Positions 37,194 to 46,278 are shown, counted from the first letter of the stretch. The stretch: 64,000 bases of DNA from CAVVKW01 sp963761705 (GCA_963761705.1 CAVXHK010000001.1:2080687-2144686); one strand, 5' to 3'. Made by a program: numbers and translations. The notes: a model not told the origin generated them from the sequence alone.

Positions 37194-37204
37194 CCGCCGG
37201 AGGC
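37191..37204 (-). repeat. Cassette-edge motif CATCCGCCGGAGGC
   Basis: Fourteen-base motif about 9 bp from the R box of attC 22, at the 5' edge of its cassette. Confidence 0.7.
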
Positions 37205-37212
37205 TGCATGAA

Positions 37213-37338
37213 GCCGAACGTCAAGCTTAGCCACCCTGATAAGGCGGGAGCGAATCTGGTAAAGGTGAACTGCCGGGGAGAGTCACCTCAACCCTGGCCG
37301 CGCAGCGGCTAAGGGTTGGCTGCAGCGCCTTGTTGGGC
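37213..37338 (-). repeat. attC 22
   Basis: Boxes GCCGAAC and GTTGGGC; centre with GATAAGGCGGGAGCGAATC as in attC 60. Confidence 0.92.
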
Positions 37339-37353
37339 TGCATTCTCTCACCA

Positions 37354-37626
37354 TCAGAATAAGTCTGAATGTGTTCCGGTTCGTTCGAGACGGAGTTCGT
37401 CTGGTGAAACTTGGTAGATTAATATCCAGTCTGGTTCGACGTGGCAGTCTCGTCTGCCTTTCCATGGACCAGTCAATGCGTGATCTCGGTAGCGAGGAGG
37501 CAGCGCTTGACCAGATATAAGGATCTCGATGACGGTCTTGATCTTCTCAAGGTCCTTGCCTCTCTTTGTCTGTTTCTTGATGTCTTTCTTGAATTGTGAG
37601 GTCTGACTTACAGTCACTTTTTCCAA
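37354..37626 (-). CDS. YafQ-type toxin
   Basis: The 90-residue protein fits YafQ mRNA endonucleases: SQFKKDIKKQTKRGKDLEKIKTVIEILISGQALPPRYRDHALTGPWKGRRDCHVEPDWILIYQ, ending LERTGTHSDLF with the catalytic His/Asp positions. It overlaps its antitoxin gene by 13 bp. Confidence 0.94.
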   Translation of the reverse strand: MEKVTVSQTSQFKKDIKKQTKRGKDLEKIKTVIEILISGQALPPRYRDHALTGPWKGRRDCHVEPDWILIYQVSPDELRLERTGTHSDLF

Positions 37627-37874
37627 GACGCGTAGAGGTCATCGGTGTTTTCGAAGGTCTCAATGTCCTCACCCTTATCGCTTTTTGCGAGGACCTCGGA
37701 GGTCAGAGTGTTAGGAACATGAAGTTCGAGCGGAAACTCTTGACGGAGTGCAATCTGCTTGTAGAAGAGCCGAATCGCTTCCGTGGGCGTCATGCCCAGA
37801 GTATCCAGAATCGCTTCGGTTGCTTTCTTGGTGGCGGAATCGATCCGAGCATGAATTATTGCTGATTGCGACAT
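37614..37874 (-). CDS. RelB/DinJ-type antitoxin
   Basis: The 86-residue protein starts SAIIHARIDSATKKATEAILDTLGMTPTEAIRLFYKQIALRQEFPLEL, the DinJ pattern, and pairs with the YafQ toxin. First gene of the cassette. Confidence 0.94.
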   Translation of the reverse strand: MSQSAIIHARIDSATKKATEAILDTLGMTPTEAIRLFYKQIALRQEFPLELHVPNTLTSEVLAKSDKGEDIETFENTDDLYASWKK

Positions 37875-37882
37875 GTGAGAAA

Positions 37883-37900
37883 TGTATCACGGATGATACA
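37883..37900 (-). promoter_or_regulatory. Palindrome upstream of dinJ-like gene
   Basis: TGTATCA and TGATACA arms with a 4-base spacer, 8 bp upstream of the start codon. Likely autoregulatory operator; inferred. Confidence 0.65.
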
Positions 37901-37919
37901 CGGTGCAATGATTTTTATA

Positions 37920-38046
37920 GCCCAACGTCAAGCTCAGCCACCGTGAGCGTGGGTAAGGATTTGGCGAACGGATCAACTGGCTGTGGCGGGTTCCTCAACC
38001 CCAGTCGCGATAGCGGCTAGGGGTTGGCTGCAGCGCCTTGTTCGGA
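37920..38046 (-). repeat. attC 23
   Basis: Boxes GCCCAAC and GTTCGGA; attC of family D copy 1. Confidence 0.9.
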
Positions 38047-38324
38047 TCCGCTCGTTCGTGGTCCCGAGTGGTAATCTCACCTGCATTTCTATCGCCGCCA
38101 TGCCGGGGAAAGGATCAAGAAATGAGACGGGCGGGCTTCGTTGGATGTGGATTCTAACATAACTTTCAGATTGATGGTGTAAAAATACCTTGGTTTTGAT
38201 GGCCAACTACCCAGACCCGCCTTTCACCGAGAGATCAGCGCACTCTCTGAGTAAATGAAGAACGCAGTCGAAAAGAATTTCGTGATTCGATGAAGCGGGC
38301 GCAGGAGAGGGGCATAGGTCCGAA
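38047..38324 (-). repeat. Gene-poor cassette family D, copy 1
   Basis: No convincing gene. It shares its ends with copy 2 at 62305-62579: TCCGC..GT.GGTGGTCCCG at the left and GGGCATAGGTCCGAAC at the right; the middle is much diverged. Confidence 0.65.
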
Positions 38325-38445
38325 CGTCAAGCTCAGCCACCCTGAACGGGCGAACTGAGGCGACTGGGTGATCAACTGCCGGTAAAAGGTCCGCGCAACC
38401 CCAGGAGCGAAGCGGATAGGGGTTGGCTGCAGCGCCTTGTTAGGC
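38319..38445 (-). repeat. attC 24
   Basis: Boxes TCCGAAC and GTTAGGC. Confidence 0.92.
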
Positions 38446-38895
38446 GAATTTGCGGCGAATCCATCGAAGTAAGGCGCGAGTTGATTTCTGTTCCGGTGGC
38501 GTTGTCAAAACATACACGAATGTCCACACTATGAAAATCGCGAAGTGCCTATTTGTCATAATGAATGATCGCTGATCCACTTTTGTTAAATCTCCTTTGA
38601 TGGATTCTGATTCGACTATCCCGGAATAAAAGAAATTGGCTGCTAGAGAAGATGAGAAAAATCCACACACAAATGTCACGATGGAGACGACATCCTCATA
38701 GGGTTCAGTGTCATCTTTATCGAGAAAGGACGCCAAAAGTAGGGTGGCTCCTACGCATATTGCACCGATTGCAATAAGCCAAAGGCCAGTAACTCGCCTT
38801 TCATAATTAGATGATCGATTGCCGCGCATATATGCGTATACAGCTGAAATCGAAACTGATAGGATCGGAACAAGAACGACGAGTATGTATTCCAT
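38440..38895 (-). CDS. Four-helix membrane protein, unknown
   Basis: The 151-residue protein has four hydrophobic segments (YILVVLVPILSVSISAVYAY, LWLIAIGAICVGATLLLA, VVSIVTFVCGFFSSSLAANFF, FAIFIVWTFVYVL). No family recognised. Its stop TAA is provided by the R box of attC 24. Confidence 0.75.
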   Translation of the reverse strand: MEYILVVLVPILSVSISAVYAYMRGNRSSNYERRVTGLWLIAIGAICVGATLLLASFLDKDDTEPYEDVVSIVTFVCGFFSSSLAANFFYSGIVESESIKGDLTKVDQRSFIMTNRHFAIFIVWTFVYVLTTPPEQKSTRALLRWIRRKFA

Positions 38896-38904
38896 AATTT
38901 AACT

Positions 38905-39029
38905 GCCTAACGTCAAGCTCAGCCACCCTGAACGGGCGACCGGAAACTACTGGTGATCAACTGCCGGTAGCGGGTGGCGCAACCCCAGGAGCGAAGCGGA
39001 TAGGGGTTGGCTGCAGCGCCTTGATGGGC
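38905..39029 (-). repeat. attC 25
   Basis: Boxes GCCTAAC and GATGGGC (GAT type); attC of family B copy 1. Confidence 0.92.
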
Positions 39030-39350
39030 AGAAGTATTTTGAGGGGATGAGCTGCCCAGGAGATAAACGAATCCACACAGCGCTCGCTCATCGAGTGACA
39101 CGACAATAAGGTCAGTATGGTGGATGATCATATGCAACATCCGGTGAGCCGTCAGTGATCGTTGTGGCGCTCGATGAGCTTCTCCGGCAGTGAGATCGTG
39201 AAATGCCGAAAAGAGGTGAAAGCGAAGCGATTCGAAGCGGCATCGTTATCGCTGGGAAAAAATATCTTTCAAGAGCGTGCCGTAGTCGATCTTAGAGGTT
39301 TTCCAGTATTGCTCTCGAAGTTGAGTGGATCTGTATCACTTCTGCACATC
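39023..39350 (-). repeat. Non-coding cassette family B, copy 1
   Basis: Bounded by GATGGGCAGAAGT and ACTTCTGCACATC (one mismatch as an inverted repeat). Contains the same long inverted repeat as family A (GCTCATCGAGTGACACGAC and GTTGTGGCGCTCGATGAGC) around a different loop. Confidence 0.85.
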
Positions 39351-39468
39351 GCCAAGCTCAGCCACCCCGAACGGGCGACCGTAGACAACTGGTGATCAAC
39401 TGCAGGTGCTGGGTGGTGCAACCCCAGGAGCGAAGCGGATAGGGGTTGGCTGCAGCGCCTTGTTCGAC
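39344..39468 (-). repeat. attC 26
   Basis: Boxes GCACATC (GAT type) and GTTCGAC. Confidence 0.9.
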
Positions 39469-39469
39469 C

Positions 39470-39847
39470 TCAGGTGCAAACGTAACTTGCAAGGAGCTTG
39501 TGAATCCCCACGATATCAGTTCCTTTGCGGAACTCCCTTTTTATCGGTGTAGGATTGCTCGAGATGTAAATCTTCAATTCTGAATCCATATCAAAATGGC
39601 CGGCCGTCTCCACCGAAAATTGGCTGATAGATTTGTATGGGATGCTGTGATACTCGACCTTCTTGCCCGTCATACCTTGCTTGTCCGCCAAAATCAGACG
39701 GCATTGTGTAAAGACAAATAGATCTCGGAAAACTTTGAATGCTCCGGTGATCTCCTCGCCCTCTATCAAGATTGGGCTGAATTCCCTTTGAAGTGCCTCG
39801 GGTGTAACTTCCGATGCAGTCCCAAATAATGCGTTTACAAGGCTCAT
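39470..39847 (-). CDS. Bacterial PH-domain protein
   Basis: The 125-residue protein is a single PH-like domain: EGEEITGAFKVFRDLFVFTQCRLILADKQGMTGKKVEYHSIPYKSISQFSVETAGHFDMDSELKIYIS. It matches the bPH_1/YokE-type pattern. Soluble; function unknown. Confidence 0.88.
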   Translation of the reverse strand: MSLVNALFGTASEVTPEALQREFSPILIEGEEITGAFKVFRDLFVFTQCRLILADKQGMTGKKVEYHSIPYKSISQFSVETAGHFDMDSELKIYISSNPTPIKREFRKGTDIVGIHKLLASYVCT

Positions 39848-39893
39848 ATCGATTCTCTGGAGTTAGATTGCGGGGCTGTATTCATTTGAATGG

Positions 39894-40018
39894 GTCGAAC
39901 GTCAAGCTCAGCCACCCTGAACGGGTGATCGGAGACTACTGGTGATCAACTGCCGGTAGCGGGTGGCGCAACCCCAGGAGCGAAGCGGATAGGGGTTGGC
40001 TGCAGCGCCTTGTTCGGT
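39894..40018 (-). repeat. attC 27
   Basis: Boxes GTCGAAC and GTTCGGT. Confidence 0.92.
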
Positions 40019-40019
40019 C

Positions 40020-40322
40020 TCACCGCTTTCGAAGCAGCGCGTCGTATTCAGTGTGTGTTCCGATTCAGAACCAAATGACGGTGTCGCCATCCCTTACTCC
40101 GACAGTTCGATAATCGTTGGTGACTCTCGCCGACCAGTATCTACCTACTTTCTTGAATTGGACCGACGGATGACTAGGGTTGGCAACCCAGAGGAGATAT
40201 TGCTTATCCGCAGCTCTCTGCGCTGTTTGAGGGAGCTTTGCGTATCCGTCCCAAAACGATTGGATTGCTCTACTTCTCACTGCGTGGGAAGCTGGTGCTC
40301 TTTCCCAATCGGTGTTCGGCAA
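40020..40322 (-). pseudogene. RelE/ParE-like toxin with in-frame TGA
   Basis: The frame from 40322 reads WERAPASHAVRSRAIQSFWDGYAKLPQTAQRAADKQYLLWVANPSHPSVQFKKVGRYWSARVTNDYRTVGVRDGDTVIWF and then meets TGA at 40065-40067. After it the frame continues IGTHTEYDALLRKR to a proper stop. Relatives have WFWIGSH.EYD here, so the TGA stands for a TGG tryptophan codon. The truncated product lacks the C-terminal His-containing end, so the toxin may be dead. Confidence 0.82.
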
Positions 40323-40485
40323 TGGCGGCTTCCGCGAGGTGATCTAGCTTTCCTGACTGTGCGTCCTCTTCGAATTGTCTGTCCCACTCGTCATCGAATC
40401 GATGCTGAATAACATCGTGAATGCGAAAGATCTCTTCTCGGGGTAGCTGCTGAATCGCAGCTTCGATGTCTTGAACTGTGCTCAT
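40270..40485 (-). CDS. Antitoxin partner
   Basis: The 71-residue protein MSTVQDIEAAIQQLPREEIFRIHDVIQHRFDDEWDRQFEEDAQSGKLDHLAEAAIAEHRLG is a typical helical addiction-module antitoxin. It overlaps the toxin frame by about 50 bp. Confidence 0.85.
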   Translation of the reverse strand: MSTVQDIEAAIQQLPREEIFRIHDVIQHRFDDEWDRQFEEDAQSGKLDHLAEAAIAEHRLGKSTSFPRSEK

Positions 40486-40532
40486 GATGACGACTCTACC
40501 GGAAAGCGGACGGCCCTCAATCTTGATTTCAG

Positions 40533-40658
40533 CCCGAACGTCAAGCTCAGCCACCCTGAACGGGCGACCGGATGCTACTGGTGATCAACTGCCGGTAGAG
40601 CGTCCGCGCAACCCCAGGAGCGAAGCGGATAGGGGTTGGCTGCAGCGCCTTGATGGGC
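40533..40658 (-). repeat. attC 28
   Basis: Boxes CCCGAAC and GATGGGC; attC of family B copy 2. Confidence 0.92.
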
Positions 40659-40979
40659 AGAAGTATTTTGAGGGGATGAGCTGCCCTTCAGATGATCAAA
40701 TCCACACAGCGCTCGCTCATCGAGTGACACGACAATAAGGGCAGTAGGGTGGATGATCATATGCAACATCCGGTGACCCACCAGTGATCGTCGTGGCGCT
40801 CGATGAGCTTCTCCGGCACTGAGATCGTGAGATGGCGAAAAGAGGGGGAAAGCGAAGCGATTCGAAGCGGCATCGTTATCGCTGGGAAAAAATACCTTCA
40901 AGAGCGTGCCGTAGTCGATCTGAGAGGTTTTCCAGCATCGCTCTCGAAGTTGTGTGGATCTGTATCACTTCTGCACATC
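40652..40979 (-). repeat. Non-coding cassette family B, copy 2
   Basis: Inverted repeat arms at 40715-40733 and 40790-40808, 17 of 19 positions complementary. The loop holds a second hairpin (GGATG...CATCC around ATGATCATATG). Confidence 0.85.
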
Positions 40980-41098
40980 GTCAAGCTCAGTCACCCCGAG
41001 CGGGTGTCCGAACTACTGGTTGTGATCATCTGCAATCTGGTCGCCCGCCAACCCCGAGAGCGAAGCGGCTAGGGGTTGACTGCAGCGCCTTGTTGGGC
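40973..41098 (-). repeat. attC 29
   Basis: Boxes GCACATC and GTTGGGC. Variant stem CAGTCACC / GTTGACTGCAG. Confidence 0.9.
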
Positions 41099-41099
41099 C

Positions 41100-41363
41100 T
41101 CAGGCGAGTCGATCGGCGCTGTGGACGTCAAGAATCTTCAGATGCTTGTCTGCTCCATCATCCCAATATTTGATCGCGAATTTTCCGCAGATGTTTATAT
41201 CAACATGTCGACCAAGTGAGTCGGGCTCAGCGTAATCCGATTTATTTGCAGGGTAAGCGCAGATTTCTAGAAATCGTTTACGAAGTGCGAGTTGCTGTTT
41301 CCTTGGCAACTTTTCGATAAACTCAATGACGTCGTATGCGATGAGGAGAGTCCGCTGACTCAT
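41100..41363 (-). CDS. Probable RelE-like toxin
   Basis: The 87-residue protein (FIEKLPRKQQLALRKRFLEICAYPANKSDYAEPDSLGRHVDINICGKFAIKYWDDGADKHLKILDVHSAD) has the size, position and strand order of RelE-type toxins, but the match is weaker than for the other pairs. It follows the small helical gene with 4-bp overlap. Confidence 0.7.
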   Translation of the reverse strand: MSQRTLLIAYDVIEFIEKLPRKQQLALRKRFLEICAYPANKSDYAEPDSLGRHVDINICGKFAIKYWDDGADKHLKILDVHSADRLA

Positions 41364-41575
41364 GAATCTTTCTCTCGATCAGTGACTGAAAATCGCTGAT
41401 CGAACTGACTGATCGTCGCCCAATTCGTAGAATCAGTATCATCGATCTTCGCCGCGAGGTCTGAGCGGTACGAATCGCTCTCTTGGTCATCGAGGGAAAT
41501 CAGATATGCTACGAGCTGATTTCGATGCGGAGAGTCAAGATTGGCAAGCTCACGTTTGATCGTTTCAATGCTCAT
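41360..41575 (-). CDS. Probable antitoxin
   Basis: The 71-residue protein MSIETIKRELANLDSPHRNQLVAYLISLDDQESDSYRSDLAAKIDDTD resembles helical addiction-module antitoxins. Start at 41575. Confidence 0.7.
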   Translation of the reverse strand: MSIETIKRELANLDSPHRNQLVAYLISLDDQESDSYRSDLAAKIDDTDSTNWATISQFDQRFSVTDREKDS

Positions 41576-41706
41576 CGATGTAACGTATCTCAGATGGGTT
41601 GCGGAGCAAGTTAACAATTTCAGGGCCCAACGTCAAGCTCAGCCACCCTGAATGTCGGCGACGGAGCAAAACCGGATTTCTTGCCGGAGCAAAACCGGAC
41701 AGGTAT

Positions 41707-42858
41707 TCAGAGGCTGTAATGGGCTAAAATAGGAGGCCAAACGTGTTTTGGCGGATGCTCGACAACCCAAAATTGGCGAGCGGGGTGATGCACGATGGTG
41801 ATGCGCTTGCGAAGGGTGGACGAGATCTCGTAGTTACGGCCTTCAAAATCGACGGTGTGGTCGTTGTTCACGCGTCGGGAGAGGCGGAGTGAGAGGTGGA
41901 GATCGAGGAGGGCAGGAGACGGAGGAGGACGCAGGCGAGTGTGGCCACGGAGGGACTGGATCTCCCAGACTTCGAGGGGGATTTTGCCGGACGAGCGGTT
42001 GAGCTTGAGGTTCTGTCGCTCGATCTCCATCTGGAGGATGGCGTCGGCTTGCGGCCAAGTTGTGGCGTGGGCGTGTGCGAGCAAGGTGACCAGGCGTCGC
42101 TGGAAGGTGCCGAAGCGCCGCTCGATCTTGCCCTTGGCCTGCGGGGTGGGAGCCACGAGGTGGGCGGAGCCCAGCCCCAGCATGGCGCGCTGGAACTCGC
42201 TTTGGGGATCGCGATGGTCGTCGGTAGAACTCGGTCCGAAGAGGCTCAGACCATCGGTGTAGAGGATCTCGGGAAGCCCCCAGCGGGTGAAGGCTTCGCG
42301 GAAGTGCTCGAAGTGGTTCCAAGTGGTGTCCGACCCGACGAAACGGCCCGCGAGATTGAGTCCGGATGCGTCGTCCACGGTGAGCAGGAGGGTCTGCTTG
42401 GAGTTGGCTGGCCACCACTGGTGGATGGAACTGTCGTGTTGCCAGAGCTCTCCGATGTGCTCGCGGCGGAAGCGTCGGTAAACCCGGGGCTTGCGGGCCG
42501 CAGAGGGCACCAGATGCGCGTAGTGCGCTTTGACGTGGGCCTCGACCGTGGAGCGCGCCCGGCGAAATCCGCAGAGGCGTTCGAGTTCATCGGCGACGAG
42601 CTGGTAGTTGGGCGGATTTTGAAGGGGAAGGAACTCCTCGAGCAGGCATCGCGTCTTGGCAGGCCAGTCCTCGGACCGGTCTCCCCCGCTGGCCTTCGGT
42701 CCGTAGTCGGCGCGTTCCCGCAGGAAGACTCCGCGCAGTTCGTAGAGCCGGGAGCGGCTCACTCCCAGATGCGCAGCTGCCGTGGCCGCGTCGAGGGTTC
42801 CTGCGTTGAAGTCTGCAAGCGTGCGTCGGACGAACCCGGCGGGATGGCGGTGTGCTAA
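41707..42858 (-). pseudogene. Transposase with rve integrase core, 5' end cut off
   Basis: From the inner insertion inward it reads HRHPAGFVRRTLADFNAGTLDAATAAAHLGVSRSRLYELRGVF (HTH), then an integrase core with HDSSIHQW, YTDGLSLFGP and KGKIERRFGTFQRRL holding the DDE residues. The IS1380-type insertion at 42859 removed the N-terminus. Restoring the junction leaves a TAA close upstream and an A7 run, so the original start is unclear. Confidence 0.8.
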
Positions 42859-44429
42859 CCCGGATATTTCACGGGTGGATAAGAAGATGGTGTTTGGAAG
42901 GGATGGGAGGCAGGGAAGTCGATGGAAGAGACGATTTTCGAGTTGTTGGTGGTGTGTGAAGACAGCACCCCCAACCCCCGTTGGTTTTTGGGTGCCGGGG
43001 ACAGCACCACGGGTGTTCAGGCCGAACTGAGTCGGGCAATCGTCTCGTTGAAGAGTTTTTGATAAGGGTAAGCGCTGGAAAAGAGCAGTCGGATGCGGCG
43101 GGTGTTGCGCAGGATGACGGTGCCGATCTTGAGGATTTTGCGGCGGATGGTGCCGACTTGAGCGCGGGCCAGCTCCGTGCCCGCCAGAGCGACACGGCGG
43201 ATGGTTTCCAGGAGGACGTAGGCGGCGCTTGAGAGCAGCAATCGGAACTGGTTGGCCCACCAGCCCGAGCAACTGGTGCGGTCGGCAAAGAGCCCGAGTT
43301 GCTGCTCCTTGATCCTGTTCTCCATCTCGCCGCGCGCGCAGTAGGTGCCATCGTAGAGCGCCTGTGGGTCGCCTGGCAGACTGGTCACCACGAAGCGTGG
43401 ATTGGCTCCCTGGGCGCTGTGTTCGGCCTTGGCGATGACGCGCCGCTGCCGATCCCAACTCCCGGCCGCGTAATCGATCCACACGAAGTGGCGCTGCTTC
43501 TCTTTGGTTTTTTCGAAGCACTCGGCGGCGTGCTCCCGGGCTTGCTCAGTGAGTGCGAGCAGGCGGGAGTTCTTGGCCAGCCCGATGATGTAGTCAACCC
43601 CGTGGCGATCACACCAGCGAAGCATTTTCCAGCGGCAAAAGCCCGAGTCGCCTCGAAAGATGATCTTCACCTCTGGCCACTGCTCGCGCACCCGCGTGAC
43701 GAGCAACTTCAGGATCGCCCACGCGTGGCGCGCGGCGTCGATACTGCTGGGCCGCAGATAGCTCACCAGCAGCTGCTCGCCGCAAAAGACGTACAACGGC
43801 AAAAAGCACCAGTCCCCGTAGTATCCGTGGAAGGCCCGCCCGGTTTGCAGCCCATGGACCCGGTCGTCGGTGGCGTCAAAGTCCAGGATCAACTCCTCGG
43901 GAGCGCTCGAAAAGCTGGCCACAAACTGCTCGACGAGCACCCGGCTCATCGCGCACGCCGTATCCCGATCCGCCCGGTTCTCCAACCGGCACAACGTCGG
44001 ACTGCTGGCCAACGCATCACCGCGCTCAACGACGGTCTGCCACACCAAATCGCGCCGCAGTGTGTCGTGATCGTTGAGGTCCTCGTAACCAAGGGCCAGC
44101 CCGTAAACGCGCTGGCGCAAGAGGTCGATCTGGCGATGAGTGATCTGATCGACATCCCGCGGATCCTCGATCACCGCGTCCAACGCCTTGAGCAAACCCG
44201 TGCGCCGATCCGCCGCCCGCAACGCCATCACCCCTCCGTCACTGGACACATCCCCGCCAGTAAAACTCCCTTCGATCTGACGTCGATCAAAGCTTGGAAA
44301 ATGCAAAAGCTCCCGGTTACATTCTGGCATTGGCGAAGTTCCTTTGGGTTGATGTCATAACTCCAACAACCTTAGCGGTTTATCCGCGGAACTTCGCCAC
44401 TTTTTTGCTCTCTCCGTGAAATATCCGGG
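42859..44429 (-). mobile_element. IS1380-family insertion sequence, 1571 bp
   Basis: Terminal inverted repeats CCCGGATATTTCACGG at both ends and a 4-bp target duplication CTAA (42855-42858 and 44430-44433), the usual length for IS1380. Inserted in the outer element's transposase gene. Confidence 0.95.
43017..44330 (-). CDS. IS1380-family transposase
   Basis: The 437-residue DDE transposase is intact: FTGGDVSSDGGVMALRAADRRTGLLKAL, LRRDLVWQ, LILDFDATDDRVHG with the first Asp, FRGDSGFCRWKMLRWC with the second, and GEMENRIKEQQLGLFADRTSC with the Glu. All are IS1380 hallmarks. Confidence 0.95.
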   Translation of the reverse strand: MPECNRELLHFPSFDRRQIEGSFTGGDVSSDGGVMALRAADRRTGLLKALDAVIEDPRDVDQITHRQIDLLRQRVYGLALGYEDLNDHDTLRRDLVWQTVVERGDALASSPTLCRLENRADRDTACAMSRVLVEQFVASFSSAPEELILDFDATDDRVHGLQTGRAFHGYYGDWCFLPLYVFCGEQLLVSYLRPSSIDAARHAWAILKLLVTRVREQWPEVKIIFRGDSGFCRWKMLRWCDRHGVDYIIGLAKNSRLLALTEQAREHAAECFEKTKEKQRHFVWIDYAAGSWDRQRRVIAKAEHSAQGANPRFVVTSLPGDPQALYDGTYCARGEMENRIKEQQLGLFADRTSCSGWWANQFRLLLSSAAYVLLETIRRVALAGTELARAQVGTIRRKILKIGTVILRNTRRIRLLFSSAYPYQKLFNETIARLSSA

Positions 44430-44805
44430 CTAACTGCTTTTTTTATCGCAGGATCATCGTCCACGCCGGAAGCCGAGCCAAAGCAAAGTGGCCATCTGCT
44501 TGGGAAAGGCATTTCCAAGCCGCCCCCACCAAGCGCGCCAGCGCGGGAAGCGCCTCTCCGGCGGCCTCCGCTCCGCTCCGGCCGCCTCCGAGGCGCTTCC
44601 CGCGCTGCTTCCACCCCCCTGTCCGGTTTTGCTCCGTCTCCTATTCCGGTTTTGCTCCGTCTCTGTCCGGTTTTGCTCCGGCCCCGACAGCTCAGCCACC
44701 CTGAACGGGCGATCTGAGGCTACTGGTGGTCAACTGCCGGTAGAAGGTCCGCGCAACCCCAGGAGCGAAGCGGATAGGGGTTGGCTGCAGCGTCTTGTTA
44801 GCTGC

Positions 44806-45105
44806 TTATCGTTTCGCAAGAGTAGTTCGGATCCAACTTGGATCTCTTCGTAAATCTAAAACTGCGAATACTCGAGTTTCGGTAGCAACATCTTCGTAAT
44901 AGATTCCAAATGGAAATCGGCTGCCGAGCATCCGGTGAAAGCCATGATGAATGGAATGAATTCCATGGAACAATGCTAAACTCTCGATGTCAGACAATAT
45001 CGAATCGGTGAAATAGGCACCTGCTCCGAGTTCCTGCATATCGTAAAAGTCTCGCCCCGATTCCAAGTCGATGGCGGCATCGTCAAGGACGATGACTGAT
45101 CTCAT
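44806..45105 (-). CDS. ParE/RelE-family toxin
   Basis: The 99-residue protein VIVLDDAAIDLESGRDFYDMQELGAGAYFTDSILSDIESL, HHGFHRMLGSRFPFGIYYE and AVLDLRRDPSWIR follows the ParE/RelE layout. Overlaps the antitoxin gene by 4 bp. Confidence 0.88.
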   Translation of the reverse strand: MRSVIVLDDAAIDLESGRDFYDMQELGAGAYFTDSILSDIESLALFHGIHSIHHGFHRMLGSRFPFGIYYEDVATETRVFAVLDLRRDPSWIRTTLAKR

Positions 45106-45320
45106 GAATTTGTCTGATTGAGTCGCTGGCGAAGATCAGAAATCGTCATGAAATGACCATCGCCCTTATCTACCTTGGCTCGTCTTGCTGACAGAATGTC
45201 ATTGTGCCAGTCTGGAGAAGCGAGCGATTCGTCAGATGGGGTGATTGAATGCCACAATAGTTCCATCGTGCGCAGACGATCTGAAAAACTCATTTGTTCA
45301 ATGTCGGAAGTAGCCAGCAT
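45102..45320 (-). CDS. Addiction-module antitoxin
   Basis: The 72-residue protein (IEQMSFSDRLRTMELLWHSITPSDESLASPDWHNDILSARRAKVDKGDGHFMTISDLRQRL) is a clear TIGR02574-type antitoxin. Confidence 0.9.
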   Translation of the reverse strand: MLATSDIEQMSFSDRLRTMELLWHSITPSDESLASPDWHNDILSARRAKVDKGDGHFMTISDLRQRLNQTNS

Positions 45321-45332
45321 GGTTCATTCGGT

Positions 45333-45346
45333 ATCACGGTCGTGAT
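45333..45346 (-). promoter_or_regulatory. Palindrome upstream of antitoxin
   Basis: ATCACG and CGTGAT arms around GT, 12 bp before the antitoxin start. Possible operator. Confidence 0.55.
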
Positions 45347-45375
45347 GATCGCGCAAGATGAGTCGTATTCATGGC

Positions 45376-45499
45376 AGCTAACGTCAAGCTCAGTCACCCC
45401 GAACGGGCGACCGGAGGAGACTGGTGATCATCTGCCGGTAGCGGGTGGCGCAACCCAGCCGCGCAGCGGCTAAGGGTTGGCTGCAGCGCCTTGTTCGGG
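45376..45499 (-). repeat. attC 31
   Basis: Boxes AGCTAAC and GTTCGGG; attC of family C copy 1. Confidence 0.92.
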
Positions 45500-45834
45500 C
45501 GGTAACCGATCTCCGTCGAATTGCTTTCCTATTCTCGATGCCAACCCTTCCAAATCAATACCGAAGGCTTTTAAAATGTAATCGATCCTACCCGGACAAG
45601 GACATCGACTCGAAGTCACTGTTATGCGGGTGCAAGGGTGTGGGCAGACGAGGTTGCTTTCTCAGTCACAAATTTCATCCATCGGAGATTGCTGCACGGT
45701 GCCGAGTAAGGGGATGATCAAATCACGACTGGCTCCGATGAATACATCTATTTTGCTCGTCCAATCTTCAGTCAGCGTCGGGACGCCATGTTGCGTTGCA
45801 AGCCAACTCATATTTTTCAGAATTTTTTGAGCCC
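45500..45834 (-). repeat. Gene-poor cassette family C, copy 1
   Basis: About 335 bp related to 49514-49849 and 63139-63474. This copy has a minus-strand frame MSWLATQHGVPTLTEDWTSKIDVFIGASRDLIIPLL that is broken in the other copies, so it may be a decayed gene. Confidence 0.7.
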
Positions 45835-45957
45835 GAACGTCAAGCTCAGCCACCCCGAACGGGCGATGGGAGACAACTGGTGATCAACTGCCGGAAAGAG
45901 GTCCGCGCAACCCCGAGAGCGAAGCGGCTAGGGGTTGGCTGCAGCGTCTTGATGGAC
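45832..45957 (-). repeat. attC 32
   Basis: Boxes CCCGAAC and GATGGAC; attC of family A copy 3. Confidence 0.92.
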
Positions 45958-46278
45958 AGAGCATTTTTGTAACGGTGAGCTGCAAGTGGAGTGATCGAAT
46001 CTTGGGGAATCCTCGCTCATCGTGTGACACGACAATACACGGAGTCCGATCGGTAATTCTTTGCAGATGTTCGCGTTGCAGTCCTCTTGCCGTCGTGGCG
46101 CTCGATGAGCTTCTGCGGGCGGGCAATCGTGGGAATGAAGTCGGATGAAGAAGTCGATTCGGACATCACGTGGAAAATGAATAGAAATATCTTTCAGAAC
46201 GCCGTCGCAATCGAGGATGCAGTGAGTCGCGGCCCTCGCGATCGCAGTCGGAGGACTCAGTATCTGTCTCTGTCCATC
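45951..46278 (-). repeat. Non-coding cassette family A, copy 3
   Basis: Very close to copy 1, with one extra G (CTTGGGGAATCC) that shifts every frame. Confidence 0.85.

Larger units (their letters stand above)
41653..44689 (-). mobile_element. IS481/IS1202-like element with 16-bp target duplication, interrupted
   Basis: Ends TGTCGGCGACGGAGC and, inverted, TGTCGGGGCCGGAGC. The motif GAGCAAAACCGGA is repeated near both ends (two at left, three at right), as multiple transposase sites. Without the inner element it is about 1460 bp. It sits in an attC and duplicates GCTCAGCCACCCTGAA (41637-41652 and 44690-44705). The long duplication suggests the IS1202 group; the family is inferred. Confidence 0.85.
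41625..44803 (-). repeat. attC 30, split by nested insertion sequences
   Basis: Left piece 41625-41652 (box GCCCAAC) and right piece 44690-44803 (box GTTAGCT). The 16 bases GCTCAGCCACCCTGAA are present on both sides of the insertion, so the site was intact before it. Confidence 0.9.

Noticed and set aside
41707..43521. A single 604-residue frame spanning two transposases
   Set aside because: It crosses the IS1380 inverted repeat and CTAA duplication at 42855-42859, so it is a chance fusion of the outer transposase with the reverse frame of the inner element.
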